Shown here: one piece after another, positions 12,901 to 24,100 of the stretch
How positions within the stretch are numbered: the stretch's first letter is position 1
Layout: every line of letters begins with the position of its first letter
Assembly: GCA_963691705.1 (NCBI GenBank)
Contig: OY829539.1
Coordinates: 62,780,327 to 62,844,326, forward strand
DNA length: 64,000 bases
Direction of reading: 5' to 3'
From: Viola odorata
Lineage: Eukaryota; Streptophyta; Magnoliopsida; Malpighiales; Violaceae
Notes under the pieces: generated by a model
Seen by the model: the letters and a program-made list of their open reading frames with translations, nothing else
Databases searched by the model: none
Told to the model about the DNA's origin: nothing
Made by a program: the position numbers and the translations under genes

Positions 12901-13362
12901 CAAGTTATGAGCGACGTTGAGGATTTGGAGGTTAGTGAGGTTAACGATCGTTGACGGGAGTTGACCGGAGAGTGAGTTGTACTGCAAGTAAACGGCGCGT
13001 AGGAGAGAGCACTGAGAGAGGGAAGGAGGGATGGTGCCATTAAAGTTGTTAGAGTGGAGACTTAACTTGCGCAGCTGGCGTAAGTTAGAGAGCTGAGGGG
13101 TGAGTTGACCGGCGAGTTGGAAGCGAGGTAGTCGGAGCTCGTTAACTCTGTTGTTGTTGTTGTAACAGACAATGCCGCGCCAATCACAGGGAGCGGACGG
13201 CGTGGAAGGATCCCAGCCGTCGAAAACGCCAAGTGGATCGTGGAGGGAGAGTTTGAAGGAGGTAAGAGCGGCGATCTCGGAGGGAAGACCAACGGCGGCG
13301 GCGTTTGGAGGGAAGGCGAGGTGGGCGGAAAGAATGAGGAGAAGAAAAGTAGCCGTTGGCAT
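9958..13362 (-). CDS. LRR receptor-like kinase, clade XI/VII type, with EFG in place of DFG
   Basis: A single-exon gene of 1134 residues, close in layout to Arabidopsis At4g36180 by memory. It has an N-terminal signal peptide (LLLILSAHLAFPPNAAA), an LRR N-cap with CDWRGIVC, about 22 extracellular leucine-rich repeats, a membrane helix near residues 755-780 (FIGVTVAAAIVLALFCCGYI), and a C-terminal kinase domain. It is probably a plasma-membrane receptor for a peptide or a co-receptor. The kinase is unusual: the subdomain II lysine is arginine (LAIRRL, also seen in the relative), the catalytic loop is HGDIKPQN (non-RD), and the Mg-binding motif reads SEFG with E981 where the relative has DFG. 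Weak or no catalytic activity is likely. The start ATG at 13362-13360 directly precedes the signal peptide. The frame is uninterrupted, so selection appears to maintain the gene. Confidence 0.93.
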   Translation of the reverse strand: MPTATFLLLILSAHLAFPPNAAAVGLPSEIAALTSFKLSLHDPLGVFDGWDPSTPSAPCDWRGIVCYNNNNRVNELRLPRFQLAGQLTPQLSNLRQLRKLSLHSNNFNGTIPPSLSQCSLLRAVYLQYNSLSGQLPSTIVNLTNLQILNVAHNLLSGKISPHIPVSLRFLDVSSNAFTGDLPSNFSSISQLQLVNFSFNNFSGEIPATLGQLPLLEYLWLDSNRLYGTMPSAIANCSRLVHLSVEDNALKGLVPATIGSLRNLQVLSMSRNNLSGSVPLSLFCGGSGTLRIVQLAVNGFTGLVEPQNGACSGNDNNVLEILDVHENRIHGVFPVWLTSVTSRLRVIDLSRNLFSGTLPGSIGNLFRLEELRVANNSFTGEVPGEIVKCNSLRVLDLEGNRFSGEIPSFFSELKGLQSLFLGGNLFSGSIPLSMGELVELGVLRLNNNNLTGAVPEEIMGMGNLSVLDLSSNKFNGEVPHNIGDLRGLSVLNLSGCGFSGRIPVSIGGMLKLNTLDLSKQSLSGEVPIEIFGLPSLQVVALEENKLTGDVPEGFSSLVSLQYLNLSSNSFSGEIPATYGFLRSLVVLSLSRNRVSGSIPAELGNCFDLETLELRSNWLRGNIPGDISRLSRLKMLDLGNNNLTGEIPEEIYRCSSLVSVLLDANHLTGHIPVSLSRLSNLAVLNLSSNSLNGSIPANLSHISGLRYLNLSRNNLEGEIPKSLGSQFSDPSVFAMNGKLCGKPVDRECAYARNKRRRKLYLFIGVTVAAAIVLALFCCGYIYSLVRWRKELRGWATGEKKRSPARASSGTRSRGSGENGGPKLVMFSTKITLAETLEATRQFDEENVLSRGRYGVVFKATYQDGMVLAIRRLPDGSIQDGTFRKEAELLGKVRHRNLTVLRGYYAGPDVRLLVYDYMPNGNLATLLQEASHQDGHVLNWPMRHLIALGIARGLAFLHSLSMVHGDIKPQNVLFDADFEAHLSEFGVEKLTLATPAEASTSSTTPIGSLGYVSPEVALTGQATREADVYSFGIVLLEILTGRKPVMFTQDEDIVKWVKQQLQRGQVSELLDPGLLELDPESSEWEEFLLGIKIALLCTAPDPIDRSSMADIVFMLEGCRVGPDVPSSADPTSLPSPI

Positions 13363-16329
13363 TTTTTTCTGTGTAAGAAAGAGAATTAAGGGCTTGTTTG
13401 TTTTGGCGGTTATTATGGGAAGCGGAAGGAGAGGAGGAGGAGTATAGTGGGAAATTAAGAGAGGACAGGAGCGTGCTGTTGTGGTGGTAGGGATGGAGTG
13501 AGCAGAAACGACGCCATTTTTTGCAGTATAAGCAGAACGTAGCAGCGTTGCGTTTTGGGTGTTTGCGCCGTGTCTTTATTCTATATTTTTTTTACAGCGG
13601 TTGAAGTTCATTTTTTTTTAATCAATAGACTTTCATTAAAAAAAACGTAGTTTTCAAAATTTTATACGTCGCATGAATTTTCTATTTCGGCTTTGTTAGA
13701 GTGATGATACAGACTAATCAATTGAATTTAAACCGCTTGTATTCATTTGTTATAATTTTAAAATTTATAATAAAAATTTAATAATTTTCTAAAAGGTATA
13801 ATTTTTTTTTAATTGTTATTTTTTTTTAAAAAAAATACCAACTAAAAGAATTATAAAAATTGGAGAAAAAAATATGCTAGGGTCCACATCAACGTAAAAA
13901 TTGAAGAAACTAATATGGATAATTGGAAAATTATAAAGAACGAAAAAAATCAACATAAATTGAAGGAAAAATTAATAAAAAGAAAATATTATTGTAGGCG
14001 CCATTACATTTGTTATATATTCTCCAATTTTTATACTCCTTCATAGTTTAATTAAACGTCGCTTTAACTTTGGGCACGCATATTAAGAAAGCCGGATAAC
14101 TCACTGTTTGAGACAATTTTATTCGTTATTTTTTCTCGAATGTACGTTAAAAAGGTCGGATGGAGTATTTTTTACCACGTTTTTAAAAAAATATAACTTG
14201 TAGAAAATTATAAAATTTACATTATAATTTTTTAAAAATTGTAGAGGCCAAGGTGCAAAATTATAGTAAAAAAAACCCATTTGCATATTCATACGGAATG
14301 ATAAGTAGTATCCATTTTTTTAATTAAATATAAGTTCTGAAGGATAATGTTAAAAAATAATGTAAACCAAAGCGTTATTAACTATACCTAAGTAGAGGAA
14401 TTATGAGTTTGGTTAATTATTAAAGACTTTTTCTCTTTCTCTCTTCCCGGAAAAGGTGCAGAAGTACTGGCTTTTTTTTAAGGATTAAAAGGATAATACA
14501 GTAGAAACTCTATAAAATAATACACTTGGGACGACTAAAATTTATTAATTAAAAGAGTTATTAATTAATCGATAAATTAATAATTAATAATTTATATATT
14601 AATTAATATTTTATTAATTTATAGTAAAATACTTAGTTTACAAACACCTTTCAAGCTTCCACTTACTGTAATTATTGTATACAATGCATGTACTGTATAT
14701 CAAATGAAGGGCCCAATTTGAAAGAAACCTTCAATCTCCCACCTTATTATGCTTCTTGTGTTCAATGTATCACTTTACGGACATGAAAGTTCTACAATGG
14801 AGCCCCCTTCGTGAAACGAAGCTATTAAAGCGGCAATCACATTGAACAATTTCTTGTTGAGCTATGAGAAAACAACACCAGAAGTTCTTACCATGCTAAG
14901 GAAAATTAGAGACGACATTCAAGGAGAAATTGATTTCAACAAAAAACAAAAGACAATTGAGTCATTTTTCAAGAAACCTTCATAAATCATTCATGTAATA
15001 TGCTATATATAAGGAATTATTAATTTATATTTTATATGGGGTCTAAAGAAATTATCAAAAATGTATTATCTTATAATTTTAGCGAATTATTAATTTAGCA
15101 CCCTATCCCCGAGTCGGGACCGGCCAAAAATATTATCTTAGAGAGTTTATTAAATAATCGAGTATTAATTTATCGAGTTTCTACTGTATGTAGTTAACAG
15201 TCGGGCTTGATCATTACTAACTCTATTGAGTTTTGACAGGATTTGAGGCTTTTTTATTGTTTTAAAAAGAGAGATTTTTTATAAAGTATAAAGGATAAAA
15301 GTTTCGAGTTCGAATCATCTTATTTATATATATATTAAAAAAATTATTTTTATTACTTTTTAGGTAATTTCTGATAAGATTAATTATATTATAATTAGTC
15401 AATAAATACTGTCATTTTTAATTTAAATTTAATTGTCAAGAAAAATATATTGAAAATAGAGAAATTATACATAAATAAGTATAAACCTCACTTCTTTGGA
15501 AACCAAACCACCTAAGTCCTCAACCCTAAAACATGAACATTTTAAAAACGGGAGGGAATATTACGTTACATTTTATATTGTACTTGTATAAATAGATCAA
15601 CCAAGGAATATTATGTTACATTTTATATTATACTGTCTCTAGCCATATCTACACACATGAGGTAGTAAAATAATTAAAATTTTGTCAAGCAGTATGAAGA
15701 TGTATCCTTCTAAAATAAAAATTGAGCATATAAAAAAAAGATAAATTACATTAAAAAAATCTTATAATTTATGAAATGCTTAAGTTAACCTTTATAGTCT
15801 AAAAGTTTGCGGCGTCAACATTATAGTTCTTTACAAATTACAATTTTAATCTTTATAATGGTTAAAAAATTTAAAACAAATAATAAAATAATTCAAAAAA
15901 TTATGTAAATTTGAGGGAAAGTGTAATAAATATGGAAGAGTTCACACCACTAAAAAAATTTAAAAATATATTTAAACGGAATAAATTATAAAACAAACGG
16001 TAAATAAATTTTTTTATAATGTTTTCAATTTTTTACTATTTGTTGGATTTTTTAACCACTAGAATGGTTATTTTTTTTTTTCAATTTGTTGAAGTTAAGA
16101 TTGCAACTTTTAGAAAAATATGAGGATGTTGCACACTTTTAAACTATAGAGGGTTAAATGGAACATTTCATAAATTATATAATTTTTTTATGTAATTTAC
16201 CCTATAAAAATAAAAATTTCAGTTATTATTAGCATTATTATTTTTTAAAAATAATATAAAAGAATATTTAAATTCATTAAAATCTCATCAAAAATTAAAG
16301 AAAAATGGAAAATAAAGAAGAAAAAATAT
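13363..16329. other. AT-rich intergenic region
   Basis: Very AT-rich and without a recognised gene. It contains a pogo/Emigrant-like element (listed separately) and a pair of 28-bp near-identical direct repeats starting at 15555 and 15605 (GGAATATTAYGTTACATTTT is their 5' part). The receptor kinase promoter lies at about 13363-13600. Confidence 0.4.
14499..15186 (+). mobile_element. Emigrant/Lemi1-like (pogo superfamily) non-autonomous element
   Basis: A 688-bp element flanked by TA on both sides. It begins CAGTAGAAACTCTATAAAAT and ends with the inverted counterpart of CAGTAGAAACTCGATAAATT. These ends resemble those I recall for plant pogo-derived MITEs (Emigrant, Lemi1). Inside, 14819-14985 (+) encodes the C-terminal tail of a transposase, ending QKTIESFFKKPS, without start codon or catalytic domain. 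A longer relative in the opposite orientation lies at 44002-44737. Confidence 0.8.
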
Positions 16330-16401
16330 TCCGTTGCCGGGACTTGAACCCGGGTCTTTCAGGTGAGAGCCGAATATCCTAACCAACTAGACTACAACGG
16401 A
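16330..16401 (-). tRNA. tRNA-Glu (CTC anticodon)
   Basis: The 72-nt complement folds as a complete cloverleaf. The acceptor stem is TCCGTTG with CAACGGA, the D arm contains TAGTTGGTTAGGATA, the anticodon loop is CTCTCAC (anticodon CTC, reading GAG) and the T arm is CCGGGTTCAAGTCCCGG. The anticodon stem TTCGG/CTGAA has one G-U pair. A run of six T follows on the transcribed strand as a pol III terminator. No CCA is encoded, as expected for a nuclear tRNA. Confidence 0.96.
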
Positions 16402-16613
16402 TTTGTGACCACGGTGTTATTTTTAATGTTATTGTAGGGTTAGTAAGTTAGAGGGAAAAAGAATGAAACTAGCGAATAGATTAGAGATTCAGGTTTCTGA
16501 ACAAAATATCTTTCCTGGAGAGTCAAAAAAAATAGTCCCCAAACACAAACTGCACACCGCTCTATCCAGCACCACTTTCAAAACCCCCGGCAGAAGGGTT
16601 TAAGCAACCACTA

Positions 16614-19600
16614 ATGGAGGCTCTCCGCCACGTTGGCATTGGCCTCTCCGCTGCGAAACTAGCAGCCCCGTCAAGGAAATCGTCTGCTAAACCCATCTCG
16701 ACCGTCTGCTCCGCCAGCAAATGGGCTGACCGCCTCCTCAGTGACTTCCATTTCTTCACCACCACACCCGACACCTCCCCCGACCTCCACGATTTCCTCT
16801 CATCCTCCACCTCCACCACCACTCTCTCCCCTCCTCCACTCGCCCCTCTCGATCGCCACGTTTCCATTCCCCTCCATTTCTACCGGGTAATTGAATCAAA
16901 TTTAGTTATATTTCCTCCTCTGTCCCTTCTTCGCTCAACATATTTACAGTTTTGACAAGTGTTAACAAATAGGTATTAGGAGCTGAACCCCATTTTCTTG
17001 GAGATGGCATTAGAAGAGCTTACGAAGCTAGGGTTTCTAAGCAGCCACAGTACGGCTTCAGCCAGGACGCATTGATAAGCCGAAGACAAATCCTCCAAGC
17101 CGCGTGTGAAACCCTAGTTGATTCTCAATCAAGGAGAGAATACAATCAACGTCTTGCTGAAGACGAGCATGATACTATTATCACTCAAGTTCCCTGGGAC
17201 AAGGTAAAGAGTAGTGAAATTCATAAGTTCTGCTAGTGCATTGTTGTTTAGTTTATGGGAAAATGTTGTGGGATGTGATAGGAGAATTGTAATGGTGGTT
17301 TGTAGGTTCCGGGAGCTTTGTGTGTGTTGCAAGAAGCCGGGGAGACAGAGGTGGTACTCGGCATTGGGGAGAATTTGTTGAGAGAGAGATTACCAAAGGC
17401 ATTCAAGCAAGACGTGCTGTTGGCAGTGGCACTTGCTTACGTGGACGTCTCTAGGGATGCTATGGCATTGACTCCGCCGGATTTTATTAGAGGTTGTGAA
17501 GTGCTTGGGAGGGCTTTGAAGCTGTTACAGGTATTGAGTGACTTAAATTTGCTTTGTTATAACTCACTTTTTGGTGTTAGAACAAGTAAATGATTTGCAT
17601 CATGAAGATGATGGATGCATTGTAATGCTGGTGGAAGATCTAGAAGGAAAATGTATGGTCGTATCTAATTTTGGAGCCAAAGAGACTTAGCAACCTTGCA
17701 TTGGCTCTAAATTGCAAAATTTTATTAGTGTACCAAAATGACAAATATTTGGTTGTAAAATGAGCTTAGATCTTATATATGAGATATGTGTTATGGATGG
17801 TTATGTGTATAATTTGTTCTACAAATAAATTGCCAAGCCCCATTATATCTGGCCCCAACTTCTTTCCTTGTATGTTTTGGCCTCTATTATAATTAATTCT
17901 CTTGTGGGTGTTAGGAGGAAGGGGCGAGCAGTCTTGCACCTGATTTGCGAGCCCAAATTGATGAGACACTGGAAGAGATCAACCCTCGATTTGTCTTAGA
18001 ACTCATAGCCTTGCCTCTTGGTGATGAATATCGGAGGAAAAGGGAGGAGGGTCTCCGTGGAGTGCGCAACATATTATGGGCAGTTGGAGGAGGGGGCGCT
18101 GCACCAGTTGCTGGAGGATTCACACGTGAAGATTTCATGAAGCAGGCATTTATACACATGACTTCAAATGAGCAGGTAGACAAAAGTAGTTTAATTTTAT
18201 GAAATCCACCCCTGCTTTATACTTGCTGACCATTGTTAGATGCTCCTTTGTCCATTCCCATTTTCTCTTATGAAAGGTTGATCTCTTTTCCACCACGTCG
18301 GAAACTATCCCACCAGAGAGTTTTGAAATTTATGGAGTGGCACTTGGCCTTGTTGCTCAAGCTTTTGTGGGTAAGAGACCTCATCTCATCACAGAGGCTG
18401 ATAGACTGTTTCAACAACTTCAACAGGCCAAAGTAACAGCCTTAGGGATTGATGTTTCTGCCTATAATCCTGTGGAAAATCGCGAGATAGACTTTGCTCT
18501 GGAGAGAGGTCTATGTTCCCTTCTTGTTGGGGAGCTTGATAAGTCTCGTATGTGGCTGGGCTTGGATAGTGATGACTCGGCGTTCAGAAATCCACCAATT
18601 TATGAATTTATTATGGAGAATTCCAAAGACGATACTGATAATGATCTTCCTGGGCTTTGCATGCTGTTGGAGACCTGGTTGATGGAGGTGGTGTTTCCTA
18701 AATTTAGAGATACTGAAGACATGCAGTTCAAGCTCAGAGATTATTATGATGATCCCACTGTCTTGAGATACTTAGAGAGGCGTGACAAAAGTGGACATTC
18801 ACCGTTAGCTGCTGCAGCAGCTATAGTCAGGATTGGGGCTGAGGCAACTGCTGTTATTGGCCATGTAAAGGCTAGTGCAGTTCAGGCATTGCAGAAAGTG
18901 TTTCCTCTTGGTGACACGAATGTAATTCTTGGAAGCCAAGAAAATGGCTTGCCTAATTATTCTTATTCTTCTATAGATAGTGAAGAGACTCCAGAAAAAC
19001 CTAATGGAGAAAATTCTGCCAGTTTAACTGCAATTTCTGGAGATAATAGTTCAAATGAAGTACCTGAAGAAGATTCGATTACTGACAAAATAAAAGACTC
19101 CAGTTTGAAGATTATGTGCGCTGGTGTGGCAATTGGGTTGTTGACCTTAGTGGGCTTGAAGTTTTTACCTGCTAAGGGTGGCTTATTGATTCGACGTAAA
19201 AAAATTGATTCAGCTGTGACATCTGAGATCATCAATGTGGGTATGATCTAATGATTCATAATCTTTTTTTAGTTTAACCTAACAGTCCTTATTTTCAACT
19301 ACTTAGGATAGGTGACAAGGTTAATCTGACCATTTGCTTATATCTAGGCCAATTTATCTTATAGTTGCTATATAAAATCGCTTGTTGTATGCTTCAAATG
19401 TTTGTGCCAGACGACTCTTACAACTGTAAGATAATGCTTTTCATGTCATCTTTGCTTTATTACGAGACGACAGCACAGTTTTCTGGGCAATCTGCAAAAT
19501 TTTCTAAGGGAAAATATTTTAATTTTTCACGTTTTCTCGTATTGACCATCTCGAATTTTCTGGAATTCAACTGCTTCAAAAAATTGTGGTCTTTTTCTTA

Positions 19601-20612
19601 GACTTCTAATTATGTTCTTTAGAATCTTTACAGTTTAAGTTTTGGTTCCTTCTGATAAATCATAAATTGGAGTTGCTTAATTCTCATTTTGCTTTCCTAA
19701 TTTTTTCCTCCAATTATTATTTGTGAGCAAACAAGGCCCACAAGTACTTTCAACTAAGGTTGTCTCCCTCTTCTTTTTTTCCTTTTTAACCAAAAAAGTT
19801 GATTTCCTTGTAAATTATTTCTTTGTTTACTGAGACGGGGGTTGAAATTGGACAGCTTGGACTTTGATCTCCAAATAGTAATCACAATTTGCAGACTGGA
19901 GCAGGTTCCTCTTTCTCTCATATATTTCGTTTTCGATACTCTCTTTCATACACAAACTGCATTCAACCAATTCTTAGTGTGCAAAACTAAGGGAAACTGT
20001 TTTAGGATGTAATTGGTGTAGGCAGATGATTTCCATTAAATTGTCCCCATTTTGTATTGGAACGTAAACAATTTTTTATTCTAATTAAGATGCTACTCTG
20101 CAGGCTCCTCAGTAGATGAAAAATCTGTGGAGGAATTACCGAGAATGGATGCAAGGTATGCTGAGGTTATAGTTCGCAAGTGGCAAGATATTAAATCTCA
20201 GGCTTTTGGACCAGACCACAGTCTAGGAAAACTGCCGGAGGTAAGGAAATACATTGCTATTGTTGTTTTAGAAGCTTTGCTCAGTCACAATGGGGAAGAA
20301 ACTTACTTAGAGAACAACTTGTAGGTTTTGGATGGCCAGATGTTGAAAATATGGACAGATCGTGCAACTGAAATTGCAGAACTTGGATGGGTATACGATT
20401 ATACGCTGTTGGACCTGGCCATCGACAGCGTGACTGTCTCTCTAGATGGGCAACATGCTGTGGTGGAAGCCACATTAAAGGAGTCAGCCTGCTTAACTGA
20501 TGAAGTTCATCCTGAGAACAATGCCTCGAACATCAAAACCTACACAACGAGATATGAACTATCATGTTCAGAGTCAGGATGGAAAATCACTGAAGGTGCA
20601 ATGATGATGTAA
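16614..20612 (+). CDS. ARC6: Plastid division protein ARC6
   Basis: ARC6 is an inner-envelope chloroplast protein that anchors FtsZ filaments on the stromal side and, through its intermembrane C-terminus, recruits PDV2 and thus the dynamin ARC5. Exons are 16614-16886, 16973-17203, 17306-17530, 17915-18175, 18277-19240, 20104-20240 and 20325-20612. All phases agree and give 792 residues, against about 800 for the family. The N-terminus is Ser/Thr-rich like a transit peptide. A J-like region follows (FYRVLGAEPHFLGDGIRRAY...). The large stromal region contains CGLCSLLVG-type repeats in exon 5. A membrane segment near IMCAGVAIGLLTLVGLKFLP precedes the C-terminal ARC6-like/IMS domain that ends WKITEGAMMM. 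No lesions are seen. A decayed partial copy lies about 13 kb downstream. Confidence 0.96.
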
Positions 20613-21192
20613 AGAATGTTGCGACTCTTTCTTGATGTAAAAAGCACAATGCGGCTCGTGTAAATTCCCATGTTTTTTGCTGTTTATAGATCAATAAAGT
20701 TGCCTTGTTGAAAAGGCAATGTTACTCGTCTTTATTCATGTGCTAGTTTCTACCGTGCCTTTTCGTGCTCTTCTCGTAAGCAAATATCCGTAAGCAGCTG
20801 CCCTTATTAGTTCTGATATTGGTGCTTACGTTACTGACCTGCCAAAACTTCTAAACCAAACTTTTTTTTCTTCCTTTTTGACATTGATAAGAATGTAGAA
20901 AAGTCGAATTGTACTCGAGATTTATCATCCATACTTTGTAAAAATATCACTTAGCTACAATTTTACTACATATATTCATTTAGATGAAAACATTTACATC
21001 AAATTCCCCGAATGCTATAAACAAAATGCTTTAATCAGCAAAGGAACAATGAATTGCAGATTCTATGACAAGCCTTTGCAATTTACAGAAAGAAGTCAAT
21101 TTTCAGTGAGAAGAACTGCACGTACACAAGGACAAGCTCTCTTCCCCACATATACACATACAAAACTGTGTAACTCCAACAAGGTCAGTTTA
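20613..21192. other. Convergent 3' ends of ARC6 and the kinesin gene
   Basis: Short intergenic stretch between two convergent genes. AATAAA-like signals near 20692 (ATCAATAAAGTTG) suit ARC6 polyadenylation. No other gene is seen. Confidence 0.45.
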
Positions 21193-24100
21193 CTATAATA
21201 GAGAAGACATGTTGTCTCTCCAGCTCGAGAAACCGCTGTTCGCAGGTGGAGTGGCAAAGCTGAGCGCGAACATCTCCTTTGGGGCAGACCGTGGCTCGAG
21301 AAAACCGACCAACTTTGCAACTAGGGCAGCACTGTCCTTGACATGGTTCATGTCTCTTGTGTCTGTCCATACAAGTCGCACCAACTGTAAGCTCCTCTGC
21401 TTTGTGTCTACATTGATACCCCAGTTTTTGTAGAGGTCCTCCCTTTCCTTTCTTGTGTGCTTCTTCTGCAATCGCCTTGCTAGCATTTCCCTTTCGCGAT
21501 TGAGTGCCTTCAGACTAGACTCACCAGAAAGGAAAAATTAGTAATGTTTCATGTAGACTATAAAGAAGGACTCTATTAAGTATCGCTGAATTACATGGAA
21601 TGAGGAAGTAAACATATATGTCATGCATGTAGGTTTTGTTCTATCTCATACAGAACATATTTCAGGCATGTTGGTGTGCATGTCTGCAATATGCACAAAT
21701 ACATAGCTGAAAATAAGATCACATGGAATAGAAGACCACCTTGGAGCTGGTGAAGTAAGTCTACCATCTATCATCGTTGAACTAGTTCCAGTAGAGAGCG
21801 ACTCCCTCAAAAAGCGCAATCTTCTGAGTTCTACCTCCATGTACACGCGGTCCGAAGGAACACCTTTGAAGAGCAGGAAGAAATAGCTTCTGTGGACCAA
21901 TGGTACATTGCATTTGCCCCAAAGTTCAATTATTTTTCTTCGGTACCTCTCAAATTTTAGGATCCAATCAGTGTGTGCCTGCCTAGAGGCATTCACTCTT
22001 TCTATCCTGGCATCTCCCATCAGGTTCCTTAAGCCATCAATTCTAGGTGATGCTCCTATGCCCTGCAAGTGATGATGGCATGGTAAGTGAACAAATCTCG
22101 TACATAAATGTATCAAAAGAGAATGAATTAATCAAATGGATGCAGCATATGTACATGAATATGTGATCAAAACCTGCATAAGCATTATTGTGTATTTAAT
22201 GTTAGAAAGTGTTTCATCATGCAAGATTCTTCAGCATTATTCTACGGTAATCAAATTAATATTAAAAGGAGAACAAAATAAGAAATGAGAGAGGAAAGAG
22301 ATAAACGTCTTCTCACCAAACCATCAGTTCTAAATGCTGCTGTAGCGAAATCAATTACACTAGTGGTATCCTCTACGTCTATCTCTTTTACGACTTCTTC
22401 ATCAGTGTAAGCGCTATGAAGGGAATCTTCAGAGCCTCTTCTCGATAGATTTCCAATCTTGACATCATAAGAGCCTTTAGTAGACAGATCTCCACTTTGG
22501 GGACCATGATCTAGTTCAGAAGGCTTTTGCTCAAAGCTTCCTGGTCTTTCTAGAAAACCATTTTCAGGTGCAGCAGGTGGTACATTTTCATTCACGTCTT
22601 CTGTTTCACCCCAAAGTTCAGATGGAATAGTCATGGAAATAGATTTCCTGCTCTTACTTCTCTTCCATGCCAAGCGACTAAAGCTAGATGCTCCTGCTAC
22701 AGAAGATAAAGCAGATGGCTCTATATGGTTGATGATTTCCTGCAGCTCATGAAGTTTTTGTTTGAGATCATCATATGGGTCCTCTGGATTGGTACGACAC
22801 AACTTTTTGTCTTCCTCCTGTTTACTTTCACTTGTCAATCCTTTTTCTTCAGGAGCAGGAAGAACCAAATCAGCTTCGGTTTTCGTTTTCACACCAGATT
22901 CCACCATTTCAATACACTGAACTTCAGTGCAGATAGCTTCAGATTCCTCATTACTTCTTGAGGCATTGTCCTCTGGAATAGAATGACACAACTTTTCATC
23001 TTCCTCCTGTTTACTTTCATTCGTCAACACTGTCGAAGCTAACTTATCGTCAGGACCAGGAAGGACCAAATCAGCTTCTGTTTTTGTTTCCACAGTAGAT
23101 TCGTTCATTTCAGTACATCGAACTTCAGTGCAGATAGCTTCAGATCCCTCATTATTTGTTTTAGTAATATCCTCCCAACCATGATATGGATTAAACCCAG
23201 AAAATCTTGGGGTACTGCCATCTAGCAGAAAATTGTCGTCGGGATTTTCATTTTCAAGGATCTGTTGTATTTGCTTGTTGGGAGAAATCTCAACTGTGTC
23301 TTCAAAATCCTTAGATGGGCTACTTTTATGAACACGAATGGGATCAATCACCTCCGAGGTCTCTGACGCTGGATATTCATCCACTCTTAAGGCTCGATCA
23401 TCTGTTGCTGCTTTAAGCAAACTCTCAACATGAGACTGAGCGAGATCACGTTGCGAAGCCAATTCTTTGATCTCCTTATCCATCTGCAGTATTTTCATTG
23501 AAAAATAAGCAAGGTGATAATGGGCCTATCCGAAGGTTTCATACCTCTGCATGAATCTGAGGCTTTACTCGTAGGGGGAAATTCAAGGAATAAAGGCAAC
23601 AGAAGTGTATTGCAAAAAATGAAATCATAGTTTGTTTTAGATGCACACTCCGGAATAAAGGCAACAGAAGTGTTTCAGATGGATTAGACCTCTGGAAAAA
23701 GAGAAGTCTTATTCTTTGAAATATACACAAATTAGTGTGACCCACCTGCTCAATCAGGAGTTCTTTCTCCCTTAACAAGGAAGAAAGATCACGGCAAACA
23801 GATATTGATCCTCCGCCAATCAACTGGCTCTCCAACCTTGCTAGTTCCTTTTGGAGTTGCTTTACCAAGGCCTTGTCTGACATCACTACGTTGACCTGTG
23901 CATTAGTGGCAACCTCCTTTGCGCTATTTGCAAATAAGAGGGTATTTCTTGACTGCTCAAAATGACTCCGGCCAGGACTCATCGTGCAAATAATGGCTGT
24001 TCTAGAGTTTCCACCTAAGGAATTTTGCAGTATCCGTGTTAACTTAGAATCTCGGTAAGGTACATGTCCATTTCTTCCCTTGCTGCACCAAGCATGGCAT

